From: an uncultured Lachnospiraceae bacterium
GTDB taxonomy: Bacteria; Bacillota; Clostridia; Lachnospirales; Lachnospiraceae
Direction: 5' to 3'
NCBI GenBank assembly: GCA_947178145.1
Contig: CAMWXE010000033.1
Location: 1-53,184, forward strand
DNA: 53,184 nucleotides
In this document: piece by piece, positions 8,973-17,778 of the stretch
Layout of the letters: every line of letters starts with the position of its first letter
Position numbering within the stretch: the stretch's first letter is position 1
The notes under the pieces: generated by a model
Seen by the model: the letters and a program-made list of their open reading frames with translations, nothing else
Told to the model about the DNA's origin: nothing
The model's database searches: none
Program-made: the position numbers and the translations under genes

Positions 8973-9987
8973 AACAATGCTCCACCCCATTTTTCTCCAA
9001 AAATTCCACGTATGCTTCTGCCATTTGTTTATAATGATTCCTAAAAACCTCATTGTAATCCGCTAATTCTATAAGCGCGTCGGGACTGGTCATATTCTCC
9101 AATTCACGTTCGTGAATATATGGCAGCTTCATTGACTCAACCATTTCATGCGTTCTTTCATCGCTTACAATCCATAGTGCAGGAATCCCACAGGAAAAAG
9201 CCATCATATTACCATGAAACCTTAATCCTGTAGAAAAAGAAATTTTTTCATTGAAAAGATATTCTTCCCACGCTTTCCGGTTGCTAAAGATATTATAATA
9301 CCCCCCCCCGGTATTATTGTACTCTACTTGTTCACAGCTCTCCATATCGCTTCTGCTTTGTATGACAATACGGGAACCCGTTTTAACCGCCAAATCAAAG
9401 ATCTTGTCCGTTTTAGTTTCAGTAGGTTTTATATTATACAAGATTTTATCAACGCTTTTGCTTTGTCTTATCGTTATATTTTTTCTATAAGGCTCATAAT
9501 AGGACGGACAGCCAATTACCTGCCAATTATGAATTCCTAAGCAATCCAATACCGCCCCTGTTACCGCTCCTCTCACCCCGATAGAAATGGAATGTTCACT
9601 CATTGTTTTTAGTGCCGCTACCGTTTCCTTTGACAAGCTGTCAACAAAATCCTTTTTGCTCTCCCCAAGCTTCATCTGAATACCTAATCCAAGCACGAGA
9701 ACCCTTATATGTGAATGACTTAAATTTCCGAAAAGCATTTGAAGAACCCTGCCATTCCGATTAATCCAATTTGCGGCAGGTAATACATAAACCGCGGACT
9801 CTTTAGCAGTCTCTAAATCATCATAACTGATAATCTCCTTATCAAATTTTATCTGTTGCCATATTGCATCATGAAAAACAACATTTCCTGTATTCGCCCC
9901 GCATTTTTCAATCATTTCTTTATAATCTGTTTTCATTCCATATCGTTCATGAAATGGTCTGATTGTATTTGCCAAAATTGCCATCAT
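8908..9987 (-). CDS. polysaccharide pyruvyl transferase family protein with an in-frame G9 tract
   Basis: Family members add ketal-linked pyruvate to hexoses of surface polysaccharides, using phosphoenolpyruvate. Seen: CGANTGNVVFHDAI near residue 30, ISIGVRGAVTGAVLDCLG, then GLRFHGNMMAFSCGIPALW, the family signature. At 9301-9309 there is a run of nine C (G on the coding strand) encoding Gly227-Gly229. The frame is open at nine, and a one-base slip either way would truncate the enzyme before its signature motif. This is a probable slipped-strand contingency tract, here ON. The 3' end runs into the next gene. Confidence 0.87.
   Translation of the reverse strand: MMAILANTIRPFHERYGMKTDYKEMIEKCGANTGNVVFHDAIWQQIKFDKEIISYDDLETAKESAVYVLPAANWINRNGRVLQMLFGNLSHSHIRVLVLGLGIQMKLGESKKDFVDSLSKETVAALKTMSEHSISIGVRGAVTGAVLDCLGIHNWQVIGCPSYYEPYRKNITIRQSKSVDKILYNIKPTETKTDKIFDLAVKTGSRIVIQSRSDMESCEQVEYNNTGGGYYNIFSNRKAWEEYLFNEKISFSTGLRFHGNMMAFSCGIPALWIVSDERTHEMVESMKLPYIHERELENMTSPDALIELADYNEVFRNHYKQMAEAYVEFLEKNGVEHCFGRNKDGRDRDSNTISQAFVI
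9301..9309 (-). repeat. G9 homopolymer inside a pyruvyl transferase gene
   Basis: Nine consecutive G on the coding strand in an otherwise AT-rich gene, encoding three glycines. Mononucleotide G/C tracts of this length slip during replication and are the usual basis of phase variation in surface-glycan genes. The frame is intact in this sequence. A neighbouring locus gene carries a G10 tract that is out of frame. Confidence 0.85.
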
Positions 9988-10003
9988 ATATATCCCTATC
10001 TAT

Positions 10004-11104
10004 TTATTTCTTCTCTTCCCATTCGTTTTCTTGTATAACAGCCTTACCAATATCCGACAATGTCAAAATATATAAATTGCTGTTCATCTTTCTGATTTGT
10101 TCCATAATTTCATTGCCATACTGACTGATAGCAATCAACACACCATCCACATAATTTTTCAAAAAATCGGGAGACTCTGTTTCTATTCCGCAAACAGACT
10201 GATACTGCTTTGATTTATCATTATCAACAAAGCACGCTATCGTTACATTAGTGTTTTGCAGCATGTACACCACTCGTTGTCCCCATTTTCCTGTTCCGAA
10301 AATAACAATCGTCTTCAAAGAATGACTGCTTAGCAGATTATGTATTCCTTTTTCTATCACCGACCTGTCATTTTCCCAAAAATATCCCAAATAGCTCTCA
10401 TAATATTTATCATAAATCTTCTTTCGATAATATTCTTTATGATTACATTGATTAATATAAGTCAAAGCAATTTCCTTCGAATCCTCGATACAAAGTTTCT
10501 TGTTCTGATAACTTTTCCCTCCGATTCTAAAATAGGTTATCACTTCTTCCAAATGCCCAAATTTTAAATGATTGCTGTAAAGTCTTAACATCAATTCATA
10601 ATCCGCCGCTATCGGATATTTTGTATGAAACCCTCCGTACTTTTTATATACTTCGGCTTTCACAAAAACAGCCGGATGCGGAATTGCCATCCTGTACCAC
10701 AGCTCCTCAATATCATCACATCTGTATATGCCAGCCTCCCTATCCTGCTCAAACCACATAGCGTTTCCATATACGACATCCGCACCTGTTTTTTGATAAT
10801 ATTCCACAACCTTACTTACTGCATTTTCTGCGTAAATATCATCACTGTTTAATATTCCGATAAGCTCTCCCTTTGCACAACTAATGCCTTTATTCATGGC
10901 ATAATACAAGCCTTCGTCTTTCTCGCTGATAATTGTACTAATGTATGGCTGATACTTGTCTATTATCTGACATGTTAAATCCGTTGACGCTCCGTCTATT
11001 ATGATGTACTCGACATCTTCATATGTTTGATTTAATACGCTTTTAATCGTCTGCTCTATTGTCTGTTCCGCATTATAGGATACGGTAATAATGCTTACTT
11101 TCAT
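10004..11104 (-). CDS. GT2 glycosyltransferase with C-terminal Rossmann-like module
   Basis: An inverting GT-A glycosyltransferase of the WcaA/WfgS-like type: MKVSIITVSYNAEQTIEQTI, IIIDGASTDLT, DEGLYYAMNKG and the ILNSDD metal motif, all in the first 110 residues. Residues about 263-366 are the recurring module (LKTIVIFGTGKWGQRVVYML, then CFVDNDKS). The start ATG overlaps the stop of the upstream Caps_synth-like gene (ATGA), giving translational coupling. The sugar specificity is not readable. Confidence 0.9.
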   Translation of the reverse strand: MKVSIITVSYNAEQTIEQTIKSVLNQTYEDVEYIIIDGASTDLTCQIIDKYQPYISTIISEKDEGLYYAMNKGISCAKGELIGILNSDDIYAENAVSKVVEYYQKTGADVVYGNAMWFEQDREAGIYRCDDIEELWYRMAIPHPAVFVKAEVYKKYGGFHTKYPIAADYELMLRLYSNHLKFGHLEEVITYFRIGGKSYQNKKLCIEDSKEIALTYINQCNHKEYYRKKIYDKYYESYLGYFWENDRSVIEKGIHNLLSSHSLKTIVIFGTGKWGQRVVYMLQNTNVTIACFVDNDKSKQYQSVCGIETESPDFLKNYVDGVLIAISQYGNEIMEQIRKMNSNLYILTLSDIGKAVIQENEWEEKK

Positions 11105-12270
11105 ATATCTTTGTACGCTTTCAAAATTACATTGTAAAAACTGTTACTACGAAATAATGCTTCGGGATTATATCGCTCGAGCTTCCATGTTAATTTCTGT
11201 ACGACAGTCCCCTCCACAATTTCCTTATATTTTTCAATTTCATAAGTTTCATCTAAATGAACTGCCAAACCCCCCGAATTCTCATTATTATATGGAAGTA
11301 CCTCAAACTGATTCCCTAATTTGGGGACTGTATCAAGCGCTATCTTTATCAGAAAATCAATCATAAGATAATACCGTATTTGATCATAATTTCTATAATA
11401 ATAGAAAAATGCTTCCATCAAAAATTGATACAACTGATTACCTGATTTTCCTCCCAAAAACCACAGGGAAAACCGGGAATATGAAGCGCATACTTTCCGC
11501 TTTGCAGTAAAAAGATCGTAATGAAAATACTCTATGGGCAAGGGACTATGAAGTAATAGCGTCGAATCCAGCCATATTCCTCCATATTTATAGAGCAAGC
11601 ATGCTCGGATAATATCTGAAAAAGTTGTAAGTGTAATATACCCCTTCTCCATTTTTTCCATAATATAGTCTGGTATTTCTATGTAATCGCAGTAATTTTC
11701 CTCCGTAATAATTACATATTGCACTCCCTTAGGCAAATTCTTCCTTTGACTGTTAATACATGCCCTTACAATATTGGGTGCATTCGACAAGCCCTGCCAC
11801 CAGCAGGTCCATGCATATACCGTATTGCATATCACAGGTACATTCAGCTGCGTATTTATATCTTCAAAGTCTGTCACAAATTGTTCTATGCTCATATATA
11901 TGTCCTCGCACATATCTTTAGGCATTACAATATCATTAATCAATGTACCAGATATTTTTACAGCAAGTATTCCATCCTTTTCTAGTTTTTCCGCAAGCTT
12001 TTGTGCATTACGTTCTGCCAAAGCTAAAAATACACATGTATTAGCCTCTGCTTCGCCTTGCACATACTCTTTCACTTCTATGTCATCAATGTAATCTGGA
12101 TTTCCTTTTTTACTTGTAACCCATATTGCCTCAATGAAATCTTTGGAGTGACCCAATTTTTTCAATAACAAAAGAATCAAAGAAAGATTGTATCTTGCGC
12201 CATATATATGTACTTTCTTGATAGACGAAAGCAAAGATTTCAACTCTTGTTCTGATTCTATTTGTAACAT
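11101..12270 (-). CDS. capsular polysaccharide synthesis glycosyltransferase (Caps_synth/GT32-like) with N-terminal Rossmann-like module
   Basis: The C-terminal part has the mannosyltransferase OCH1/Caps_synth signature: VICNTVYAWTCWWQG, then FSDIIRACLLYKYGGIWLDS, whose DxD-like LDS binds the metal and nucleotide sugar. Residues about 18-115 are a divergent module (KKVHIYGARYNLSLILLLL), in which the glycine loop is reduced to GAR. The ribosome site GGAGGG sits just upstream of the ATG. It is coupled to the GT2 gene downstream by an ATGA overlap. Likely adds a hexose to the surface polymer. Confidence 0.85.
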   Translation of the reverse strand: MLQIESEQELKSLLSSIKKVHIYGARYNLSLILLLLKKLGHSKDFIEAIWVTSKKGNPDYIDDIEVKEYVQGEAEANTCVFLALAERNAQKLAEKLEKDGILAVKISGTLINDIVMPKDMCEDIYMSIEQFVTDFEDINTQLNVPVICNTVYAWTCWWQGLSNAPNIVRACINSQRKNLPKGVQYVIITEENYCDYIEIPDYIMEKMEKGYITLTTFSDIIRACLLYKYGGIWLDSTLLLHSPLPIEYFHYDLFTAKRKVCASYSRFSLWFLGGKSGNQLYQFLMEAFFYYYRNYDQIRYYLMIDFLIKIALDTVPKLGNQFEVLPYNNENSGGLAVHLDETYEIEKYKEIVEGTVVQKLTWKLERYNPEALFRSNSFYNVILKAYKDI

Positions 12271-12294
12271 AATCCCTCCAAAAATAAATCAATC

Positions 12295-13395
12295 CTATTT
12301 TCCCATATCTTCAATGCGTTTTATCATTTTAGGAAAATAATCCTGCATAACTCTATACGCAACCTTCATTTGCATAAAATCATTCTTTTCCAAAATATCT
12401 AAATAATCATCAATAACCCGTAAAAAATAAGGATTCCATTCATAATCCAGCGTTCTATTCATTTGTAAATGATATGGTTCTATACCATATAAGCCGGCAA
12501 TCTCGTTAAACGCATTCCCCCTTCCATCTTCCTCAATCAAAACAGAAACATTTCTCCTGCTAAGATTATATATATGCGCATGAACCCTGTATCCTATGTG
12601 GAGATCACAGTCATCATACAAGTGAAATCCGTCTACAGAATAGGGAATTCCAACAATTTTAACTCCCATTTGCTCTAGTTTTTTTACGATCTGATTGATT
12701 ACTTCTACACGTTCCGGTAAGATATCCTCATTCAAATAGGTACCTTCATGAAATACATAATAAATCTCTGCCATTGGATATCTGTCTACAAGATGTTTGG
12801 CAAGTTCAACACTTTGCTCCATATTCATTTGATACCCTGGACCTGAAATACAAATCTTTTTATATGGAAAATTAATATTTTCCTTTACACCATTTTTGTC
12901 TATAAAATCAAGATCATACCAAGCCGGGCATCCCGTCAAAACAATTTTTTTATATCCATTATTTTTTAAAACACGTACAGACTGAAAATCACGACATGGT
13001 AAATCTCCGTCTTTTTCCATTCTGCATAATAATGCACCTGTCTCACTATTGAATCTATAATTATTATAAATAACATCATCAAACGTCAATTTACCACATT
13101 GGTTTTTGCCATACCATCCAAGGCCAATAGAATGAATGGGAACCTTAATCTTCTCTAAGTCATCAATCATAGGTATTTGATTAGGACAAATATTCATTTT
13201 GTACATTGGACCTCCTGCAAAAAACATAAGATCGCAATTATTCACTTCATCTATTACATCATTTAATGGATATTTTCTTTGGTGCGTCACAATTTCGCAA
13301 TTCGGATATACATATTTTAGTAATTTAATGCTTCTATCCACAATCAAAAAATCACCTGCATCTCTATATGCTCCCGACATTAAAAAAATTTTCAT
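12295..13395 (-). CDS. polysaccharide pyruvyl transferase family protein
   Basis: A second, divergent pyruvyl transferase-family enzyme. Seen: MKIFLMSGAYRDAGDFLIVD at the start (family NxGD-like opening), FFAGGPMYKM, IHSIGLGWYGK, VLTGCPAWYD and the C-terminal LHIGYRVHAHIYNLSRRN signature with the family Arg and His. About 366 residues, full length. No homopolymer tract, unlike its relative near 9.3 kb. It lies 88 bases upstream of the frameshifted methyltransferase gene's stop-side neighbour and shares its direction. Confidence 0.85.
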   Translation of the reverse strand: MKIFLMSGAYRDAGDFLIVDRSIKLLKYVYPNCEIVTHQRKYPLNDVIDEVNNCDLMFFAGGPMYKMNICPNQIPMIDDLEKIKVPIHSIGLGWYGKNQCGKLTFDDVIYNNYRFNSETGALLCRMEKDGDLPCRDFQSVRVLKNNGYKKIVLTGCPAWYDLDFIDKNGVKENINFPYKKICISGPGYQMNMEQSVELAKHLVDRYPMAEIYYVFHEGTYLNEDILPERVEVINQIVKKLEQMGVKIVGIPYSVDGFHLYDDCDLHIGYRVHAHIYNLSRRNVSVLIEEDGRGNAFNEIAGLYGIEPYHLQMNRTLDYEWNPYFLRVIDDYLDILEKNDFMQMKVAYRVMQDYFPKMIKRIEDMGK

Positions 13396-13483
13396 AACCT
13401 GTTTTTCCTTTCCTCTTATATATATTTGTTTTTAAAATTCTTAGGAATCTTTTCTACACCAAATATTGTCCCAAGCCTTATAG

Positions 13484-14229
13484 TTATTTTTTAGCAAATA
13501 TGAAATACCATGGCATCATTATCCCACCTGAAATTTGAAGCCGCTCACCATTTTCTAGTTTTTTTGTATATGTACCAAACCAACTCGGATTTTTTTGTTC
13601 CAGATCAATGTCTATTATAAAAGGAATATAATCAAACTCTTTGTAACCTAAATTAGCAAAATGATCCTTGACACTTGGAAGGGAATAAACATTATAATTA
13701 TAAACACCAGTACAATCATTAAAATTTACTACTTCATTTCCGTAATCAACAGCCTTGATAAAATAATCAACATTACCCTCCCAAAACAGAGATGAAAAAG
13801 CCATCCATTCCGGATTCAACGCAGCCAGCGCTTCTATTGCTTTTTTATATCCATCCAACCAGGATAATGTTTGAAAACTAATGCAACCACTATACCTATT
13901 TTTTAAGGATTTATCCAAATCATACCAGTCTCCATTAATAATTTCACAATTGTTTTGTAAATTATTTGGTATACTGCTACGTGCTAATTCTACTACCCTA
14001 TCGTCGTAATCTATTCCTTCAAATTTAACACCAGGAAACTTCTCAGCAAGGTAAATTAAATTACCCCCCCCCCGCATGCCATGTCCAATATTTTAGTACC
14101 ATCTTTAAATATTTCTTTCTTATTAAGCCATTCGAGCATTCTCACTGTACTCCTATATGGAGTATTAATTTGCCGTTTGTGATAATCCATATTATCCTTT
14201 GCAATGGTCTTTGCTTTTTCAAATATCAT
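13484..14229 (-). CDS. class I SAM-dependent methyltransferase, out of frame at a G10 tract (phase-OFF)
   Basis: A methyltransferase whose reading frame is broken at the SAM-binding motif. From the ATG at 14229, preceded by AGGAGG at ideal spacing, 52 codons run to KILDMAC. Then comes a run of ten G at 14064-14073; with ten, the frame reads Gly-Gly-Gly-Val-Ile and stops. In the other frame translation resumes as GGGNLIYLAEKFPGVKFEG, the rest of motif I, and continues to a normal end at 13484. Eight or eleven G would give one intact protein of about 247 or 248 residues with a DMACGGGNL motif. The tract therefore probably switches glycan or protein methylation on and off. A sequencing error in the homopolymer is the alternative. 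Confidence 0.82.
14064..14073 (-). repeat. G10 homopolymer in methyltransferase motif I
   Basis: Ten consecutive C on the plus strand (G on the coding strand), falling exactly at codon 53, inside the glycine-rich SAM-binding loop. Ten is one base off frame; the frame restores at 8 or 11. Confidence 0.88.
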
Positions 14230-14242
14230 TTCAGATTTCCTC

Positions 14243-15325
14243 CTAACTTTTGTAAAAGCATATCATTTCTTCTTTCAAAACCGTATCCCTTCTTATATCA
14301 ACTGCCGCCTTTTCTCCAACTATTTCTTCCATTCTGGATACACTAATACCACTTCCCGGGCGTTTAAAAGTAAGCATTTCATTTGTTATTACGGTTCCTG
14401 CCTTGATGTCCGTCTGTGCCACTAAAGAACGCCTTGCATTTAATCTGGCTTTTTTTTCGCCTTCCATACAACATAATTTTCCATCTCCCAAAATCATGTT
14501 TAAAAAATTTACTTTTTTAATAATTTCAATAACATCTTGTTGATCCATTGCATGATAATGATCATTCCCCTTTAGTGTCTTGTCTAATGTAAAATGTTTT
14601 TCTATTACTTTTGCTCCAAGTCCATATGCAATTTTCAAAATGTCATACCCTTTATCCGGTTTTGTATGATCAGAATATCCGATAACCAAATCAGGAAACC
14701 GTTCTTTTAGCGAAATTATTTTACTTAGATTTGCATGTTCATACGATGTCGGATATTCCAGCACACAATGCATTAAAACAAGTAGTTGTTTATTGTATTT
14801 TCTAATCAATTCAACCGCACGGCAGATTTCATCCTCTTCTGATGCACCAGTTGATAAAATAATTGGTTTATTCTTTTTTGCCTGATATTCTATAAATGGA
14901 AGATTATTTAAATCGGAAGATGATATTTTATACACATTCATCAACGGTTCTAAATAATCTGCAGAATCAATATCAAATGGAGTTGACAAAAACTCGATAC
15001 CTGTCTGTTCAGCATATGTTGACAATTCACAATATTCGTTTTTCCCAAAAGAGTCAAACTTTTGAAATAACTTATATTGGGAATCTGTTGGTTCCTCATT
15101 AATGTCCCAATAATATGGCGAATCTTTGGAAGCCAGAGTTTCGGCCTTATAAGACTGAAATTTAACTGCATGAACACCCGCAGAAGCTGCTATTTCTATC
15201 ATTTTCTTTGCTGCTTCCATTGGAGCTATCTGAAATTTTCTTGCTATATCAAAATAATTAACGCCAATCTCCGCAATCAAAACAAATTTATTCTCCTTAA
15301 TTCTTCTTTGAATAATATCTATCAT
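14243..15325 (-). CDS. NeuB family nonulosonic acid synthase (sialic, legionaminic or pseudaminic type)
   Basis: Condenses phosphoenolpyruvate with an N-acyl amino sugar to give a nine-carbon acid. Seen: FVLIAEIGVNYFDIARKF, VHAVKFQSYKAETLA, EFLSTPFDIDSADYL, YKISSSDLNNLPFIEY, LMHCVLEYPT, GYSDHT and EKHFTLDKTLKGNDHYHA, the NeuB TIM barrel in order. Residues about 285-355 are a SAF/antifreeze-like C-terminal domain (ARRSLVAQTDIKAGTVIT). An AGGAGG site precedes the ATG. The fused cytidylyltransferase/PseG-like gene lies immediately upstream in the operon, so the product is probably legionaminic- or pseudaminic-like rather than Neu5Ac; this is not settled by sequence. Confidence 0.9.
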   Translation of the reverse strand: MIDIIQRRIKENKFVLIAEIGVNYFDIARKFQIAPMEAAKKMIEIAASAGVHAVKFQSYKAETLASKDSPYYWDINEEPTDSQYKLFQKFDSFGKNEYCELSTYAEQTGIEFLSTPFDIDSADYLEPLMNVYKISSSDLNNLPFIEYQAKKNKPIILSTGASEEDEICRAVELIRKYNKQLLVLMHCVLEYPTSYEHANLSKIISLKERFPDLVIGYSDHTKPDKGYDILKIAYGLGAKVIEKHFTLDKTLKGNDHYHAMDQQDVIEIIKKVNFLNMILGDGKLCCMEGEKKARLNARRSLVAQTDIKAGTVITNEMLTFKRPGSGISVSRMEEIVGEKAAVDIRRDTVLKEEMICFYKS

Positions 15326-15342
15326 GCTATCCTCCTATCAGA

Positions 15343-16953
15343 TTAATATAAATTTCTAATTGCATTCATTACCCGTCTACGCCCGTTTCGTAAATCATGT
15401 TGCAACAATTTATTCTGAAGCTTTTGCCGATTGCTTTTTGATAACAACAGACACATTTTTAAAGTTTCCTCTATCATATTATCTGTTGGATTTAATCCTA
15501 AATATATATACCCATTATCATCACAAATAAAACTATGTTTTTCTTCTAATTCATTCTGTGCCATTGCAATCGTTGGAATTCCTAACATTGCTAATTCATA
15601 ACCTGTTCTTCCCCTCGAGGTAAAGGCTAAATCACAAGAGCACATCAAAGCCGCCATATTGCTCACATCATACAACACATCTATATTATCTTTCTGATTA
15701 AATTCCATCAATTCATCAATATTTTCTTTAGCACGCCCCAAAACCACTGTAAAATGATAGTTATTATATTCTCTTTTCTTTATTATACGGATTAAGCGAT
15801 CCGTATAATTTTGAGGGTCGGCTCCTCCAAAAGTAATAATAATTCTTTTTACTTTTTCACGAATCAAAATTGGCTCATAAAGCAAAAACAATCTTTTCGC
15901 TATATAATATTTTTCTCCCCCGCAAACATTGCCATTATGTCCACTTGCATACAAAGCATTGACTACCAAATCAGCCTCTGATTTTCCTTCTCCGTCATCC
16001 TCAAAATTAATAATCTTTGCACAAGGCATAGCTCTTTTAAGTTTTATCATATAATCTTTTGACGTATTTAAGACATCATTAATAAATAGCGTGTATTTTT
16101 CTTTTTCACAGTGTCTAAGCAAATCCTCCATCCCATCTATTGGAACTAACTGATATGAAATATTCCCAAAATATTCTCTTTTTGTCTGACTTTTGTCATA
16201 GTAAATTACTGGTGTTGTAAAAAATTCATCTGCTAAATCAAGTGCACGATATATATGTCCTAAACCACGTTTACTATTCCCGTTTACATATATTGCAACA
16301 TTAGGACAGCTCAAAATACTATCAATATTTTGCAGGTCAAATAGATTTGTTACTTCTTCCGCCTCCAATTTCGGTACTTCAAACAGATCAATTTTCTCAC
16401 CAATCCGCGTTTTATGACTTAGCACTGCTCCTTTGCATATTAAAAACGCACCACATTCTATATACCCCGGATCCATCAGTGCAAAATTCATCCGTTTATT
16501 AAAATCAGGACTTTTTTTTCCATTTTTTTCTGATTTCCACAAAAAAACATATGATTTTTTTGCCGAAATTAATGTATCCAATTCATTATTTTTCATAAAA
16601 CAAATTGCATTATCTACTGTTTCTGTTCTTAATAATGGACACACAGGTTCCATTGTTACTATGTATTCCCATTTCGCGGTATCTGGCACTGCATCATAAA
16701 CCACTTCATCCAAAGATACCGAATTTACGCATAATTTCGGAGAACGTTTCCTACATTGTACTCCCATTTCTTCTGCAATAATTTGTATTTCATCCGAATC
16801 TGTAGTAACTATAATATCTGTAATATACTTTGAAGCAAGCGCTGTCTTTATTGTATAATAAATTAAAGGATGACCAGCCACAATTCGTACATTCCGATTT
16901 GGAATTTTATCATCTTCCTTTCTAGCAGGAATCACTGCTAATACATTCCCCAT
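15343..16953 (-). CDS. bifunctional CMP-nonulosonate cytidylyltransferase / PseG-like nucleotide-sugar hydrolase
   Basis: Two domains. Residues about 1-225 are a NeuA/LegF-like cytidylyltransferase: VLAVIPARKEDDKIPNRNVR, IVTTDSDEIQIIAEE and the SLDEVVYDAV region. Residues about 235-535 resemble PseG/LegG: VAIYVNGNSKRGLGHIYRAL (the glycine-rich GxGHxxR loop of GT-B-like hydrolases), IITFGGADPQNYT and SRGRTGYELAMLGIPTI. The pair would release the amino sugar from its UDP form and activate the finished nonulosonic acid as CMP-sugar, with the neighbouring NeuB acting between. The open frame reaches 16983, but the ATG at 16953 has GAGGAG nine bases upstream and removes overlap with the SDR gene. 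Confidence 0.87.
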   Translation of the reverse strand: MGNVLAVIPARKEDDKIPNRNVRIVAGHPLIYYTIKTALASKYITDIIVTTDSDEIQIIAEEMGVQCRKRSPKLCVNSVSLDEVVYDAVPDTAKWEYIVTMEPVCPLLRTETVDNAICFMKNNELDTLISAKKSYVFLWKSEKNGKKSPDFNKRMNFALMDPGYIECGAFLICKGAVLSHKTRIGEKIDLFEVPKLEAEEVTNLFDLQNIDSILSCPNVAIYVNGNSKRGLGHIYRALDLADEFFTTPVIYYDKSQTKREYFGNISYQLVPIDGMEDLLRHCEKEKYTLFINDVLNTSKDYMIKLKRAMPCAKIINFEDDGEGKSEADLVVNALYASGHNGNVCGGEKYYIAKRLFLLYEPILIREKVKRIIITFGGADPQNYTDRLIRIIKKREYNNYHFTVVLGRAKENIDELMEFNQKDNIDVLYDVSNMAALMCSCDLAFTSRGRTGYELAMLGIPTIAMAQNELEEKHSFICDDNGYIYLGLNPTDNMIEETLKMCLLLSKSNRQKLQNKLLQHDLRNGRRRVMNAIRNLY

Positions 16954-16976
16954 ATCAAATTTCTCCTCGCTTTGTG

Positions 16977-17762
16977 CTACCATGCAGTCTGTCCCCCATC
17001 AACCATAAGGTTGATTCCTGTAACATACTTAGATGCATCTGAGGCAAGATAAATCATTGCTCCTACCAAATCATCCGGATAACCAATCCTTCCCAACATT
17101 GTTTTTTCCTGTAATCTTTCCTTGAATAAATTATTTTCCTGTACGCTCTGATGCGGAAACGATCCCGGACTTACACTATTTACGCGTATATTATATTTTG
17201 CCAGATAAGATGCACAGTACTTTGTCAGTTCTACTGTTGCGGCTTTCCCCGCACCATAATTTGGTGTACTGCTGAACGGCGTATCAAAATATGTTCTTGG
17301 GTCTGGCGCCCCAACTGCATACAAAGAACCAATGTTCACAATACTTCCGTTGGAAGAGTTTTTCATATACGGTATACTTTCTCGAATTGTACGAAACGTA
17401 TAACCAACGGTTCCATCAATACCTCTCGCCCAATATGCATCATCCATATTCTCTATATCGCTTAATATTCCTGTACCCAAATTTGCTGCCATTGTAATCA
17501 ATATATCAATCCTATTATTTTCGCCAGCCGCCAGTTTCAATGTTTCCTGTATTTCCTCGGTATTATCCAAATTACATTCAAAATACTTTACTGCATCATA
17601 AACAGAATTTTGTCCATCAATTTTATTACATTTTGCATCAATAACAACAACATCAGCTCCAAAATCAGCCAGACCTTTTACAATTTCCGTTCCAAGATAG
17701 CCACAGCCGCCAGTTATTACAGCATTTCTTCCAGACAAATTAAATATTTCTTTATAAGACAT
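16977..17762 (-). CDS. short-chain dehydrogenase/reductase
   Basis: A classical SDR: NAVITGGCGYLGTEIVKGL (cofactor-binding TGxxGxLG), a VVIDAK acidic strand end suggesting NAD preference, NIGSLYAVGAP, the PNYGAGKAATVEL catalytic YxxxK and NSVSPGSFP. About 261 residues, standard. Its place between nonulosonate genes suggests a role in making the amino-sugar precursor, similar to PtmA in the Campylobacter legionaminic pathway, though that equivalence is inference. The ribosome site AAAGGTGA precedes the ATG. Confidence 0.87.
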   Translation of the reverse strand: MSYKEIFNLSGRNAVITGGCGYLGTEIVKGLADFGADVVVIDAKCNKIDGQNSVYDAVKYFECNLDNTEEIQETLKLAAGENNRIDILITMAANLGTGILSDIENMDDAYWARGIDGTVGYTFRTIRESIPYMKNSSNGSIVNIGSLYAVGAPDPRTYFDTPFSSTPNYGAGKAATVELTKYCASYLAKYNIRVNSVSPGSFPHQSVQENNLFKERLQEKTMLGRIGYPDDLVGAMIYLASDASKYVTGINLMVDGGQTAW

Positions 17763-17778
17763 AATATTTCACCTTTTT

